Assembly: GCA_937915975.1 (NCBI GenBank)
Contig: CALGGL010000365.1
Coordinates: 1 to 16,023, forward strand
Direction: 5' to 3'
Origin: an uncultured Lachnospiraceae bacterium
GTDB lineage: Bacteria; Bacillota; Clostridia; Lachnospirales; Lachnospiraceae
DNA: 16,023 nt
Shown: in pieces, positions 6,903 through 14,620 of the stretch
How the letters are laid out: every line of letters begins with the position of its first letter
How positions within the stretch are numbered: the stretch's first letter is position 1
Program-made: the position numbers and the translations under genes
The notes under the pieces: generated by a model
What the model was told of the DNA's origin: nothing
Databases searched by the model: none
The model's input: the letters and a program-made list of their open reading frames with translations, nothing else

Positions 6903-8447
6903 ATGGCAGAGCCTATGATTACGGGTTTTAGAGAAAAAAAGCCAAAGAGATACACAGGAATATTATTACATCCTACTTCATTTCCGGGACCTTACGGTAT
7001 CGGAGATTTAGGAAAAGGAGCTTATGATTTTATAGATTTTCTGGAGCGTTCAGGTCTTAATACCTGGCAGGTGCTTCCGCTTGGGCATACCGGCTTCGGT
7101 GACTCACCTTATCAGCCCTTTTCGGCTTTCGCAGGTCAGCCGCTTATTATAAGCCTCGACCACCTGAAAGAGCTTAAGCTTTTATATGACAGCGATTTTT
7201 ATAATATGCCTCAGTGGAATCCGGAGCAGGTTAACTACGGAGAGCTTATAGAGTTTAAAACAGGACTTTTAAAAACAGCTTATGCCCGTTTTACCGATGA
7301 TGATATATCCGACGGTGTTTCAACAAGTCCGGAGCTTCTTTCGGAATATGAAGGTTTTTGTAAAATTAACGCCTACTGGCTTGATGACTATTCTTTATTT
7401 ATGGCAGGCAAGGACTACCATCAGGGAATGCCTTGGTATATGTGGGAGGATGATTTAAAGAAGCCAACCAAGAAACAAAAAGAAGCCTGGATTAAGAAGC
7501 TCGAAAAAGAAATCGGCTATTATAAATTTATACAATTTTTATTTAATGTTGAATGGCGCAAGCTTAAGAAGTATGCTAACGATAAGGACATTTCCATAGT
7601 TGGTGATATACCGATATTTATGGCTTGGGACAGTGTCGATGTTTGGGCAAATCAGAAGCTCTTTTTACTTGACAGCGACGGATATCCGACTGTTGTTGCA
7701 GGTGTACCGCCTGATTATTTCTCGGCAACAGGTCAGTTATGGGGTAATCCTCTTTACAATTGGAAGAAGCATACGGAAACAGGTTACGAATGGTGGCTCA
7801 ATCGAATCAAGCATCAGCTTACTTTAGCTGACTTCCTTCGTATAGACCACTTTAGAGGTTTTGATAAATTCTGGGCTGTTCCTTACGGCGAGGAAACCGC
7901 CATTAATGGTAAATGGGTGGAAGCTCCCGGTGTAAACTTCTTTACACAGCTTGAGGCAACCCTTGGTTATCATCTTCCTATTATAGCAGAGGACCTTGGT
8001 GAGATAGACGAATCTGTAGCCGCTTTAAGAGACAAATTCGGACTTCCGGGTATGAAGATACTCCAGTTTGCCTTTGAAAATCCTCATGAAAATGATTTTC
8101 TGCCACATAATTTTATAAGAAACTGTGTATGTTATACGGGAACCCATGATAACGATACTACTCTCGGCTGGTATAAGCATGCCTATGAGGCATCTAAAGA
8201 TAAATTAAGACGTTACTTCTCTACCGACGGTAACGATATATGCTGGATACTTATCAGAGCATGTTTTGGTTCGGTTGCCAATATGGCAATTGTTCCTATG
8301 CAGGATATTCTCTGCCTTGATTCCTGGGCACGTTTTAACACTCCGGGTGTAGGCGAAGGTAACTGGGCATGGCGTTATAAGCAGGAGGCACTCACGCCTG
8401 AGCTTTCCGCAAGATTATATGAAACCTGTAAAATGTATGGCAGATAA
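6903..8447 (+). CDS. malQ: 4-alpha-glucanotransferase (amylomaltase, GH77)
   Basis: The 514-residue cytoplasmic enzyme matches the usual length of GH77 amylomaltases. It opens with the family-typical GILLHPTSFPGPYGIGDLG and the N-terminal WQVLPLGHTGFGDSPY. The catalytic residues are all present: the nucleophile D315 in RIDHFRGF, the acid/base E363 in IAEDLG and the stabilising D416 in GTHDNDT. GDIPIFMAWDSVDVW is another conserved block. It transfers alpha-1,4-glucan segments between maltodextrins and releases glucose, serving maltodextrin use or glycogen turnover. It is the first gene of a plus-strand run behind its own promoter. The usual partner genes, such as a glucan phosphorylase, are not in this window. 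Confidence in function is high. Confidence 0.96.
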   Translation: MAEPMITGFREKKPKRYTGILLHPTSFPGPYGIGDLGKGAYDFIDFLERSGLNTWQVLPLGHTGFGDSPYQPFSAFAGQPLIISLDHLKELKLLYDSDFYNMPQWNPEQVNYGELIEFKTGLLKTAYARFTDDDISDGVSTSPELLSEYEGFCKINAYWLDDYSLFMAGKDYHQGMPWYMWEDDLKKPTKKQKEAWIKKLEKEIGYYKFIQFLFNVEWRKLKKYANDKDISIVGDIPIFMAWDSVDVWANQKLFLLDSDGYPTVVAGVPPDYFSATGQLWGNPLYNWKKHTETGYEWWLNRIKHQLTLADFLRIDHFRGFDKFWAVPYGEETAINGKWVEAPGVNFFTQLEATLGYHLPIIAEDLGEIDESVAALRDKFGLPGMKILQFAFENPHENDFLPHNFIRNCVCYTGTHDNDTTLGWYKHAYEASKDKLRRYFSTDGNDICWILIRACFGSVANMAIVPMQDILCLDSWARFNTPGVGEGNWAWRYKQEALTPELSARLYETCKMYGR

Positions 8448-8465
8448 TATGTTTGGAGGGGTTAT

Positions 8466-9197
8466 ATGAAACAGTTTTTAGCATATTTGGCATTGTTTTT
8501 TTCATCCTTTGTCATAGTACCTTATCATTGGTATTTAAAAAAGCTTGCAAAGACAAAGCCCGAAGAAGCGTGGGAACGTTCCTACCGACTTGTAAAGGGA
8601 TTTTTCAATGCGGAGCTTAAGCTTGTCGGATGTAAAATAACCGTGCTCGGGGAAGAAAATATACCAAAGGATACAGCGTGTCTTTTTGTAGGAAACCACA
8701 GAAGCTATTTTGATATATTGGTTTCCCACAATACAACCGGTGGTCCTGCAGGCTTTATTGCAAAAAGCGAGATGCGAAAGGTTCCGCTTTTAAGGCTTTA
8801 TATGAGAGATATAGGCTGTCTTTTCTTAGAGCGTGACAATATAAAGCAAGGTCTTGAAACCATCAACAAGGGTGCCGAGTTCCTTAAGCAGGGACATTCC
8901 ATGATTCTTTTCCCTGAAGGACACAGAAACCAAACCGATGAATTTCTTCCTTTTAAGGAAGGCGGATATAAGATGGCAGACAAATCAGGATGTCCCATTG
9001 TTCCGTTTGCGGTTTCCGGAACAGATTTAATTTACGAATCCGCACCGGGAAAGAAATTCACAAAAGGAAATGTTATTATCGAATACGGTAAGCCAATCTA
9101 TCCGGCTGACTATCCGATGAAGGAAAGAAAAGCAAAATACAAAGAAATACCTGATACAATCAAAGAGATGCGTGCAAAGCACAAAATAAAAAAATAA
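8466..9197 (+). CDS. plsC: 1-acyl-sn-glycerol-3-phosphate acyltransferase
   Basis: The 243-residue protein has a hydrophobic N-terminal segment (about residues 3-22) that should anchor it to the membrane. It also carries the acyltransferase motifs in order: H78-x4-D83 in GNHRSYFD (catalytic), the block GFIAKSEMRKVPLLRLYMRDIGCLFLERD split around 97-124, FPEGHRN (149-155, phosphate binding) and VPFAVSG as motif IV. This is the PlsC/LPLAT family, which acylates lysophosphatidic acid to phosphatidic acid in phospholipid synthesis. The gene starts 18 bases after malQ with a GGAGGGG site, so both are probably co-transcribed. A related acyl acceptor cannot be excluded, since genomes often hold several paralogues. 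Confidence 0.92.
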   Translation: MKQFLAYLALFFSSFVIVPYHWYLKKLAKTKPEEAWERSYRLVKGFFNAELKLVGCKITVLGEENIPKDTACLFVGNHRSYFDILVSHNTTGGPAGFIAKSEMRKVPLLRLYMRDIGCLFLERDNIKQGLETINKGAEFLKQGHSMILFPEGHRNQTDEFLPFKEGGYKMADKSGCPIVPFAVSGTDLIYESAPGKKFTKGNVIIEYGKPIYPADYPMKERKAKYKEIPDTIKEMRAKHKIKK

Positions 9198-9215
9198 CAA
9201 GGGAGGATTAACAAT

Positions 9216-9824
9216 ATGCCTTGGTGGGGAATATTACTTATTGTTATAGTAGTAGCCTTAGGAATACTATTTGCACTTTATAAATTCGGAGATAAATTAC
9301 AAAAGAAACAAATCGAGCAGAAAGAACAGATGGCAGAAGCAGCACAGCCGCAAACAATGCTCATTATAGATAAAAAATATCTGCCCATGAAGGACGCGGG
9401 ACTTCCTAAGATGGTAATGGAACAGACTCCTAAGAAATACCACAAGGCAAAGCTTCCTATCGTAAAAGCTAAGGTAGGTCCTCAGATAATGAACTTTATC
9501 TGTGACGATGCAATATTTGAAGATGTACCGACAAAGGGCGAAGTAAAAGCTATGGTAAGCGGCATATACATAATAAGTGTAAAGAGCGTTCGTGGTAAGA
9601 AAAAGAATGCAGCGGCTGTCGAGGAAGAAACAAACGGAAAGAAAAAGAAGAAAACCATGCGTCAGCGTATGCAGCAGCGTCAGGCCGAATACCAAAAACA
9701 GATTAATGATGAAATACTGGCTAAAAAACAAAACAAAGCTAAGGGCATAACGCAGGAAAAGACAAAAGAACAGATTAAGAAAGAAAAAGAAAGAGCAAAG
9801 AAGATTAAAGATGGAATCAAATAA
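9216..9824 (+). CDS. Membrane-anchored protein of unknown function with basic C-terminal tail
   Basis: I do not recognise this 202-residue protein. One membrane segment lies at residues 4-22 (WWGILLIVIVVALGILFAL), with no signal cleavage site, so the rest is probably cytoplasmic (YKFGDK follows). Residues about 50-130 look like a compact folded domain with alternating strands, including AKVGPQIMNFICDD and VKAMVSGIYIISV. The last 75 residues are rich in lysine, arginine, glutamine and glutamate and should be helical or coiled (QRMQQRQAEYQKQ and a KKEKERAKK run). The gene begins 18 bases after plsC behind a GGGAGGA site, and its end overlaps the next gene by 14 bases. Tight coupling to plsC and a membrane protease suggests an envelope role. 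The tail could bind acidic lipids or nucleic acid. This is inference from charge only. Confidence 0.75.
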   Translation: MPWWGILLIVIVVALGILFALYKFGDKLQKKQIEQKEQMAEAAQPQTMLIIDKKYLPMKDAGLPKMVMEQTPKKYHKAKLPIVKAKVGPQIMNFICDDAIFEDVPTKGEVKAMVSGIYIISVKSVRGKKKNAAAVEEETNGKKKKKTMRQRMQQRQAEYQKQINDEILAKKQNKAKGITQEKTKEQIKKEKERAKKIKDGIK

Positions 9825-10656
9825 TCGAATTAAAAATATAATCAGTATATTTGTGCCATTAATAATTGCGATGCTTCTTCAGGCATTGGTTGTCTTTGTC
9901 GACATAGTAGCTATATTTATTAATAATATGCTATCAGATGAAAAAACGGCAGCTTCAAAATCCATAGAAACGATTATGTCTCAGGACTATACCCAGCCTA
10001 TGAATCAGGCAGCCATATCAGCTATTCAGTTTTTACTGTATATTTTGATATTTGGCATCTGGTATTATAAAATAGAAAAGCCTTCTTTTAAAGAAGGCTT
10101 TTTTGGCATAATTAAGCCTCCGATAATTATTTTTCTGATAATCAGCGGAATTGCTTCACAATTTTTAGTGGATGGTGTTCTCGCATTGGTAAGACCCGTC
10201 TTCAGGTCAGCTTTCAAGAACTATGATGAACTTTTGTCAGTTGTGACAGGCGCATCCCGTTCGTGGCTTATGCTTTTAGCTGTATTTTTATTTGCACCGA
10301 TTGCGGAGGAGATGCTCTTTCGAGGGCTCATACTTACATATGCCAAACGCTGTATGCCGGTAAGCCTTGCAATTGCCCTTCAGGCACTTCTTTTCGGAGT
10401 GTATCACGGAAACATAATACAAGGCACATATGCATTTTTACTCGGCTTACTTCTTGGTATGTTAGTGACAAAAACCGACAACATAGTTGCTGCCATAATC
10501 TTGCATACAGCCATAAACCTAAGCATTCTCATAGTTCCGTCCGGATTGTTTGGTAAAACAACAGCCGCAATTTTGACAATCGTCATATCTGCTGTTATAC
10601 TGACAATATGTATATATTTTATACTATTTAAAAATAACAAAAAACAGGAAATATAA
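9811..10656 (+). CDS. CPBP-family intramembrane glutamic endopeptidase
   Basis: The 281-residue protein has about seven to eight membrane segments and the signature residues of the CPBP (CAAX protease and bacteriocin-processing, Abi) family. E166-E167 and R171 are in APIAEEMLFRG, F195 and H199 in LLFGVYHGN, and H232 and N236 in LHTAINLS. The family relates to the eukaryotic CAAX protease Rce1; bacterial members are linked to bacteriocin maturation or immunity and to envelope processing. No bacteriocin gene is seen nearby. The start overlaps the preceding gene by 14 bases, implying translational coupling. A terminator-like hairpin lies inside the gene (10076-10104), and the end of the gene forms the left arm of a large inverted repeat. 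Confidence 0.88.
   Translation: MESNNRIKNIISIFVPLIIAMLLQALVVFVDIVAIFINNMLSDEKTAASKSIETIMSQDYTQPMNQAAISAIQFLLYILIFGIWYYKIEKPSFKEGFFGIIKPPIIIFLIISGIASQFLVDGVLALVRPVFRSAFKNYDELLSVVTGASRSWLMLLAVFLFAPIAEEMLFRGLILTYAKRCMPVSLAIALQALLFGVYHGNIIQGTYAFLLGLLLGMLVTKTDNIVAAIILHTAINLSILIVPSGLFGKTTAAILTIVISAVILTICIYFILFKNNKKQEI
10076..10104 (+). terminator. Terminator-like hairpin inside the protease coding sequence
   Basis: Two perfect 13-base arms (10076-10088 and 10090-10102) meet around one T. They contain the GC-rich core GCCTTC/GAAGGC and end in a run of six T (10099-10104). In RNA the central A/U pairs would open into a loop, leaving a stem followed by U residues. The region encodes EKPSFKEGFFG in the protease, so the codons do double duty. 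Confidence 0.5.
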
Positions 10657-10790
10657 ATATCGGATAAGTGCACAAGCAGGTACTCTGAACCCGCCGGTAC
10701 TTGACGAGGTATTCCCGAGTTTAGTACCGCTGCGAGGTGAGGGTAGCGCAAGCGTGCCTGCAGTGTATTTATTCCGATACTTATATTTCC
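10647..10790. repeat. 144-bp GC-rich inverted-repeat element, candidate structured RNA or MITE-like repeat
   Basis: The left arm 10647-10667 and right arm 10769-10790 are complementary over 20 of 21 positions with one bulged base. The helix continues inward through G-U pairs and GCAGG/CCTGC (10676-10680 with 10757-10761). Inside are ACCC/GGGT (10689-10692 with 10741-10744), CGGTACT/AGTACCG (10695-10701 with 10723-10729) capped by a small CG-GG/CC-CG stem, and a possible GCAA tetraloop at 10748-10751. The centre is clearly richer in G+C than the genes around it. The left arm includes the protease stop codon. No T tract follows, so it is not a plain terminator. Confidence 0.7.
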
Positions 10791-10813
10791 GTAGTTTATT
10801 CAAGGAGTAATAT

Positions 10814-11614
10814 ATGAATTCAATAGGTGTTTTCGATTCAGGAGTCGGCGGTCTTACCGTTGTCCGTGAGCTTATGCGACAACTGCCAAGTGAAAATGTT
10901 ATATATTTCGGTGATACTGCAAGAGTTCCTTACGGCAGCAAATCCAAAAATACAATACTCAAATTTTCAAGGCAGATTGTAAGATTCTTAAGAACCAAAG
11001 ATGTAAAAGCAATTGTTGTGGCTTGCAATACCGCAAGTGCTCTTGCACTTGAGGATATGCGTGACGAGATAGATATCCCGGTAATCGGTGTGGTCAGACC
11101 CGGCGCCAAGATGGCAGTTTCAAAAACAAAAACAAAGCATGTAGGCGTAATCGGAACCGAGGCTACCATAAAATCAGGCATATATACCGATTACATAAGA
11201 CAGCTTGATTCCGAAGTAACTGTTATAGGAAAAGCCTGCCCGTTATTTTGTCCATTGGTGGAAGAGGGTTTGCTTGAGGATAGAATTACCGATGATATGA
11301 TAGACAGATATCTTTCCGATTTAAAGCCTTATAATATAGATTCACTGGTGCTCGGCTGTACCCACTATCCTCTTTTATCCAATCCGATTAAAAGATATAT
11401 GGGTGATGATGTAACACTTATCAATCCAGCCTATGAAACAGCCAAGGAATTAAAGCAGATACTTGACGAAAAGGGCTTATTGAACAGTAGAAGCAATGTT
11501 CCGTCATACGAATTCTATGTCAGTGACGGCATGGATAAATTCAAATCCTTTGCCGACAGAGTACTTCCGATAAATGTAGATACCGTAAATGTAATCGATA
11601 TAGAAAGTTATTAA
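10814..11614 (+). CDS. murI: Glutamate racemase
   Basis: The 266-residue protein is a cofactor-independent glutamate racemase that makes D-glutamate for peptidoglycan. It has the opening IGVFDSGVGGLTV with the conserved aspartate and serine. Catalytic C71 is in VVACNTASA and C182 in LGCTHYPLL, with the expected spacing. YFGDTARVPYG and GVVRPGAK are further family blocks. Length is typical. An AAGGAG site lies seven bases before the ATG. The 157-base spacer upstream is almost filled by the inverted-repeat element, so its transcription depends either on read-through from the protease gene or on a promoter at the right edge of that element. The DUF1934 gene follows after 25 bases and is probably co-transcribed. 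Confidence 0.95.
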   Translation: MNSIGVFDSGVGGLTVVRELMRQLPSENVIYFGDTARVPYGSKSKNTILKFSRQIVRFLRTKDVKAIVVACNTASALALEDMRDEIDIPVIGVVRPGAKMAVSKTKTKHVGVIGTEATIKSGIYTDYIRQLDSEVTVIGKACPLFCPLVEEGLLEDRITDDMIDRYLSDLKPYNIDSLVLGCTHYPLLSNPIKRYMGDDVTLINPAYETAKELKQILDEKGLLNSRSNVPSYEFYVSDGMDKFKSFADRVLPINVDTVNVIDIESY

Positions 11615-11639
11615 TATGACTTAAGATTTGAGGTAGATT

Positions 11640-12074
11640 ATGAGAGTTAAGGTTATTGTAGAAAGTTTGGATCAGGACGGAATAAAGAGCCGAAGTGAAA
11701 ATACTGCTGTGATTTTTAAAGAAAATGAAGGCTACCGTCTTACCTACAGTGAAGATTTGTCGGGAGAAGGTAAGCTTACAAAGACAACTATGCATATAAC
11801 ACCTTCCGAGCTTAGAATTATCAGGCGTGGTGAATTAATAACAGATTTTATTTACGGTGAAGCTCTTATTCACAATACCTCTTACGAAACGCCATTCGGA
11901 ATAATACCTATAACTCTTATAACCGAAAGCTATGAGTTTACGGATAAACTTCATGAGTCTGATAAAGGTCAGATAAATATTTCATCTTCATATACACTAG
12001 ATATGGGGGATTCGCTTATGCCACCGGCAAGCATGAATATGAATATAAGTATTTTACAGGAGGAATTTCAATAA
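11640..12074 (+). CDS. DUF1934 (YwiB-like) beta-barrel protein
   Basis: This 144-residue protein fits the DUF1934 family, small calycin-like beta-barrel proteins of unknown function found across Firmicutes. The typical features are the opening MRVKVIVES, a series of alternating beta strands, the segment ELRIIRRGEL and the closing block YTLDMGD...MNMNISI. There is no signal peptide or membrane segment, so it should be cytoplasmic. It begins 25 bases after murI with a GAGGT site, and its TAA shares one base with the ATG of the next gene (TAATG), indicating a single transcript and coupled translation. A link to cell-wall synthesis is suggested only by the neighbour murI. Confidence 0.82.
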   Translation: MRVKVIVESLDQDGIKSRSENTAVIFKENEGYRLTYSEDLSGEGKLTKTTMHITPSELRIIRRGELITDFIYGEALIHNTSYETPFGIIPITLITESYEFTDKLHESDKGQINISSSYTLDMGDSLMPPASMNMNISILQEEFQ

Positions 12075-12676
12075 TGAGTCAGGAACGAATCTATGATGAC
12101 TTCTTTGGGATACTTACAAATCATGAAAAATTAAATGAGCTTACACCTCTGCCCGATTACGGAATACATGAATCAACGGATTATGAAGTTTTAATGCGTA
12201 TCTTCGAGGAAATATATATCAATCCCGATGATACCATTGTAGACTTCGGCTGTGGTATGGGCAGAGTTTTGTTTTATTGCAATAACCGGTTTTTCTGTAA
12301 CGTAACCGGAATAGAGAATAACAAAGAGGTATATAACGCTCTTTATAACAATGCCGAAAGCTATCACGTAAAGTTTATGGAACAGCGCGAAAAATTTTCC
12401 ATATTAAATATGCATGCCTCCGAGTATGAAATTGCTCCGACGGATAATTTCTTTTACTTCTTTAATCCGTTTTCGGCAGAAGTATTGGAAAATATCATAA
12501 AAAAAATTATGAAATCCGTGCACGAAAATCTTCGCCAGATTACCATAATTTTATACTACTGCACATTTGAAATGATGAGCGTTATCCGCAAGTTTCCTCT
12601 CCGCCTCGAGAAGGTCATCAAGCTTCCGGGCTACGAAGAGGATCCTGACGAAAAAGCCTATATATACAGGCTGTAG
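12074..12676 (+). CDS. Class I SAM-dependent methyltransferase
   Basis: The 200-residue protein shows a Rossmann-type methyltransferase core. Motif I is VDFGCGMGR (residues 56-64), which binds S-adenosylmethionine, and an acidic residue closes the second strand (E81 in VTGIEN). An N-P-F segment (131-133 in FFNPFS) sits where N6-adenine-type and some small-molecule methyltransferases carry their catalytic loop. The N-terminal 50 residues are a helical cap. The substrate is not evident. The start overlaps the DUF1934 stop by one base, with AGGAGG ten bases upstream. Its stop codon abuts the stop codon of the convergent membrane protein gene with no spacer. Confidence 0.8.
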   Translation: MSQERIYDDFFGILTNHEKLNELTPLPDYGIHESTDYEVLMRIFEEIYINPDDTIVDFGCGMGRVLFYCNNRFFCNVTGIENNKEVYNALYNNAESYHVKFMEQREKFSILNMHASEYEIAPTDNFFYFFNPFSAEVLENIIKKIMKSVHENLRQITIILYYCTFEMMSVIRKFPLRLEKVIKLPGYEEDPDEKAYIYRL

Positions 12677-14593
12677 TTATTTGATACTATATACAAACCA
12701 ACCTGCCGCATCATCAATGTAATTATACAAATCCGCCGGCAGCTCGCCGTTGTTTGAAAGCACGTATGTTACTCCCAGTGTATCTAAGTCATCATGATTA
12801 AGATGAACCAGAAATGTATCACGTGCCAGTACAATCTCAAATTTATTATCATAATTTTCTTCTTCGGTTAAATCCACACAAATATGTGCATATCTGTTAT
12901 ATACCGATTCATATTGTTTTTCCGTATCGATAAGATGCCATCTGTCCATATCCGGATAAACATTTGTGGAATTAATTGTCGGTGCGCCGATAAGTAATCC
13001 GCAATTAACCATAGGAAGATAATCATTATCCTGGTCAACCACCCACAGAGCATGAGGATCCTTTTCGTGTATTTCACGCATCATATTTAAAACCGGTGTA
13101 TCTTCAATATCATCCACACCTTTACGCACCGGATTAACAAAAATTCCGGACATAAACATAGTAAATATCATAACGAAACACCAGATACTTCTTATCCATT
13201 TATTATTAAAATGCCATATTCCCCAGAAAAGCAGAATAAAGATTAATGATGTAATTGCGAGCATCTTTATGTTATAGTAATCAGCTCTGATGGATTTGGC
13301 GATCCAGACGGTCATAAACGCTGTAAACAGAGAGAAAATTGTAGTCTTTATCCATCCGAAGCTTTCCTTTGAAAATATTGAAAGACTTCTGATAAGAAGC
13401 AAAATATTGCAAAATCCGAATGCAACAATCGTTCTGTCTGCCTGAGCATTACTTAATAGTGTAAACTTTGCCATTGTTTCAGGATATCCGAAAACAATCC
13501 ATATCCCCAAAAATGAACTTACTATCAAAAGAATCACTGTAAGTGTATCTTTCTTCTTTGATGAGATGACATTATACAACGGAAAGATATAGCATATAGG
13601 AAATAAATCGATGAAAAACGACGAGCTGCATACATCCGCATAGGTTCCTTCACCAACTATTCCATACCAGATATTGGAAATATAATTAAACATTATATTG
13701 AGACATCCTCCCCCACGTTCAAAACGTGAACCCGGATATTCCGTATCCATAATCGTCATAAAGGCATCCTTGGATTTATTTAATATAGCCAAAATCATTG
13801 CGGCTAAAACGGCAGTAAGTATCAACGTCGAAACAATATCCACAGCATGGAGCTTGGTATCCTTAAAATGCTCTGTAATCTGCCAGATAATAAGTCCAAG
13901 CAGACAATATGCCAAAGGAACCTGCCATGCAGGGTACATAGTCATTATATATGTTCCGGCACAAATCATAATTAATGCCATATAAATAATCCTGCGAATT
14001 TTATTATCGTCAGTCAAATATTTATTAAATAAAAGAATCGAAAGCTGAATACATATGAGCATCTCCACTAAACAATTGGTAGCAAACCACCACTGAACTA
14101 TCGGTGAAAATGCAATCATAATCGAGTAGGTAAGTGAAAGAAGCTTCCTGTCACCTGTTATTAATCTTCCGAACTCAAATGAAACACAAAGTAAAACTAT
14201 TAATCTTCCAAACCAGTAAAATGCCATTCCGTTTGCAATCGGAAGGAAGAGATATCCCAGATAAAACGGTCTGAATATTGAAAAAATACTGAGCACCGGC
14301 TGACCGTATTCCAAAAATACATCGGTAATACTACCTCGAATAACAGAGCTGAAATAAGGAAATGCACCCTCAGGATCGTAGTACTGTGCAAAAAGCATAG
14401 GCGTTGAAACATAACATTCATCCGAGCGAATAGGGCGTGATTTTCCGAACAGTATACCGTTATCTGTTCCGCCTAATCGTTCCGCAAACAAACCGATTGA
14501 TGAACCGGTAAGTCCCAATGCAACGATAATCACAAAGAGCGCAAATATAATTATATATCTATATCTGAAAATTTTTTCCGGAATACCTTTCAT
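12677..14593 (-). CDS. Large polytopic membrane protein, GT-C-like glycosyltransferase or YfhO-like
   Basis: The 638-residue protein starts with a membrane helix, then an extracytoplasmic loop containing RSDECYVSTPMLFAQYY, where the acidic pair would occupy the place of the GT-C catalytic acid. It then has about eleven further membrane helices and ends in a soluble C-terminal region (last 140 residues, with ALWVVDQDNDYLPMVNCG and LGVTYVLSN). This layout matches large GT-C-type transferases that take sugars from polyprenyl-phosphate carriers and attach them to envelope polymers outside the cell. I am not certain of the exact family. An AGGAG (14600-14604) lies six bases before the second of two adjacent ATG codons but only three before the first, so I place the start at 14593. 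It follows the GT2 gene closely in one operon, which supports donor-and-transferase partnership. Confidence 0.75.
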   Translation of the reverse strand: MKGIPEKIFRYRYIIIFALFVIIVALGLTGSSIGLFAERLGGTDNGILFGKSRPIRSDECYVSTPMLFAQYYDPEGAFPYFSSVIRGSITDVFLEYGQPVLSIFSIFRPFYLGYLFLPIANGMAFYWFGRLIVLLCVSFEFGRLITGDRKLLSLTYSIMIAFSPIVQWWFATNCLVEMLICIQLSILLFNKYLTDDNKIRRIIYMALIMICAGTYIMTMYPAWQVPLAYCLLGLIIWQITEHFKDTKLHAVDIVSTLILTAVLAAMILAILNKSKDAFMTIMDTEYPGSRFERGGGCLNIMFNYISNIWYGIVGEGTYADVCSSSFFIDLFPICYIFPLYNVISSKKKDTLTVILLIVSSFLGIWIVFGYPETMAKFTLLSNAQADRTIVAFGFCNILLLIRSLSIFSKESFGWIKTTIFSLFTAFMTVWIAKSIRADYYNIKMLAITSLIFILLFWGIWHFNNKWIRSIWCFVMIFTMFMSGIFVNPVRKGVDDIEDTPVLNMMREIHEKDPHALWVVDQDNDYLPMVNCGLLIGAPTINSTNVYPDMDRWHLIDTEKQYESVYNRYAHICVDLTEEENYDNKFEIVLARDTFLVHLNHDDLDTLGVTYVLSNNGELPADLYNYIDDAAGWFVYSIK

Positions 14594-14620
14594 CATCTAC
14601 TCCTCACTCGCAGTTTTAAT

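Noticed and set aside
9297..9731. Reverse-strand 144-codon open frame inside the unknown membrane-anchored protein gene
   Set aside because: Its aromatic- and leucine-rich composition is what the lysine-rich forward strand gives when read backwards, and no start signal is present.
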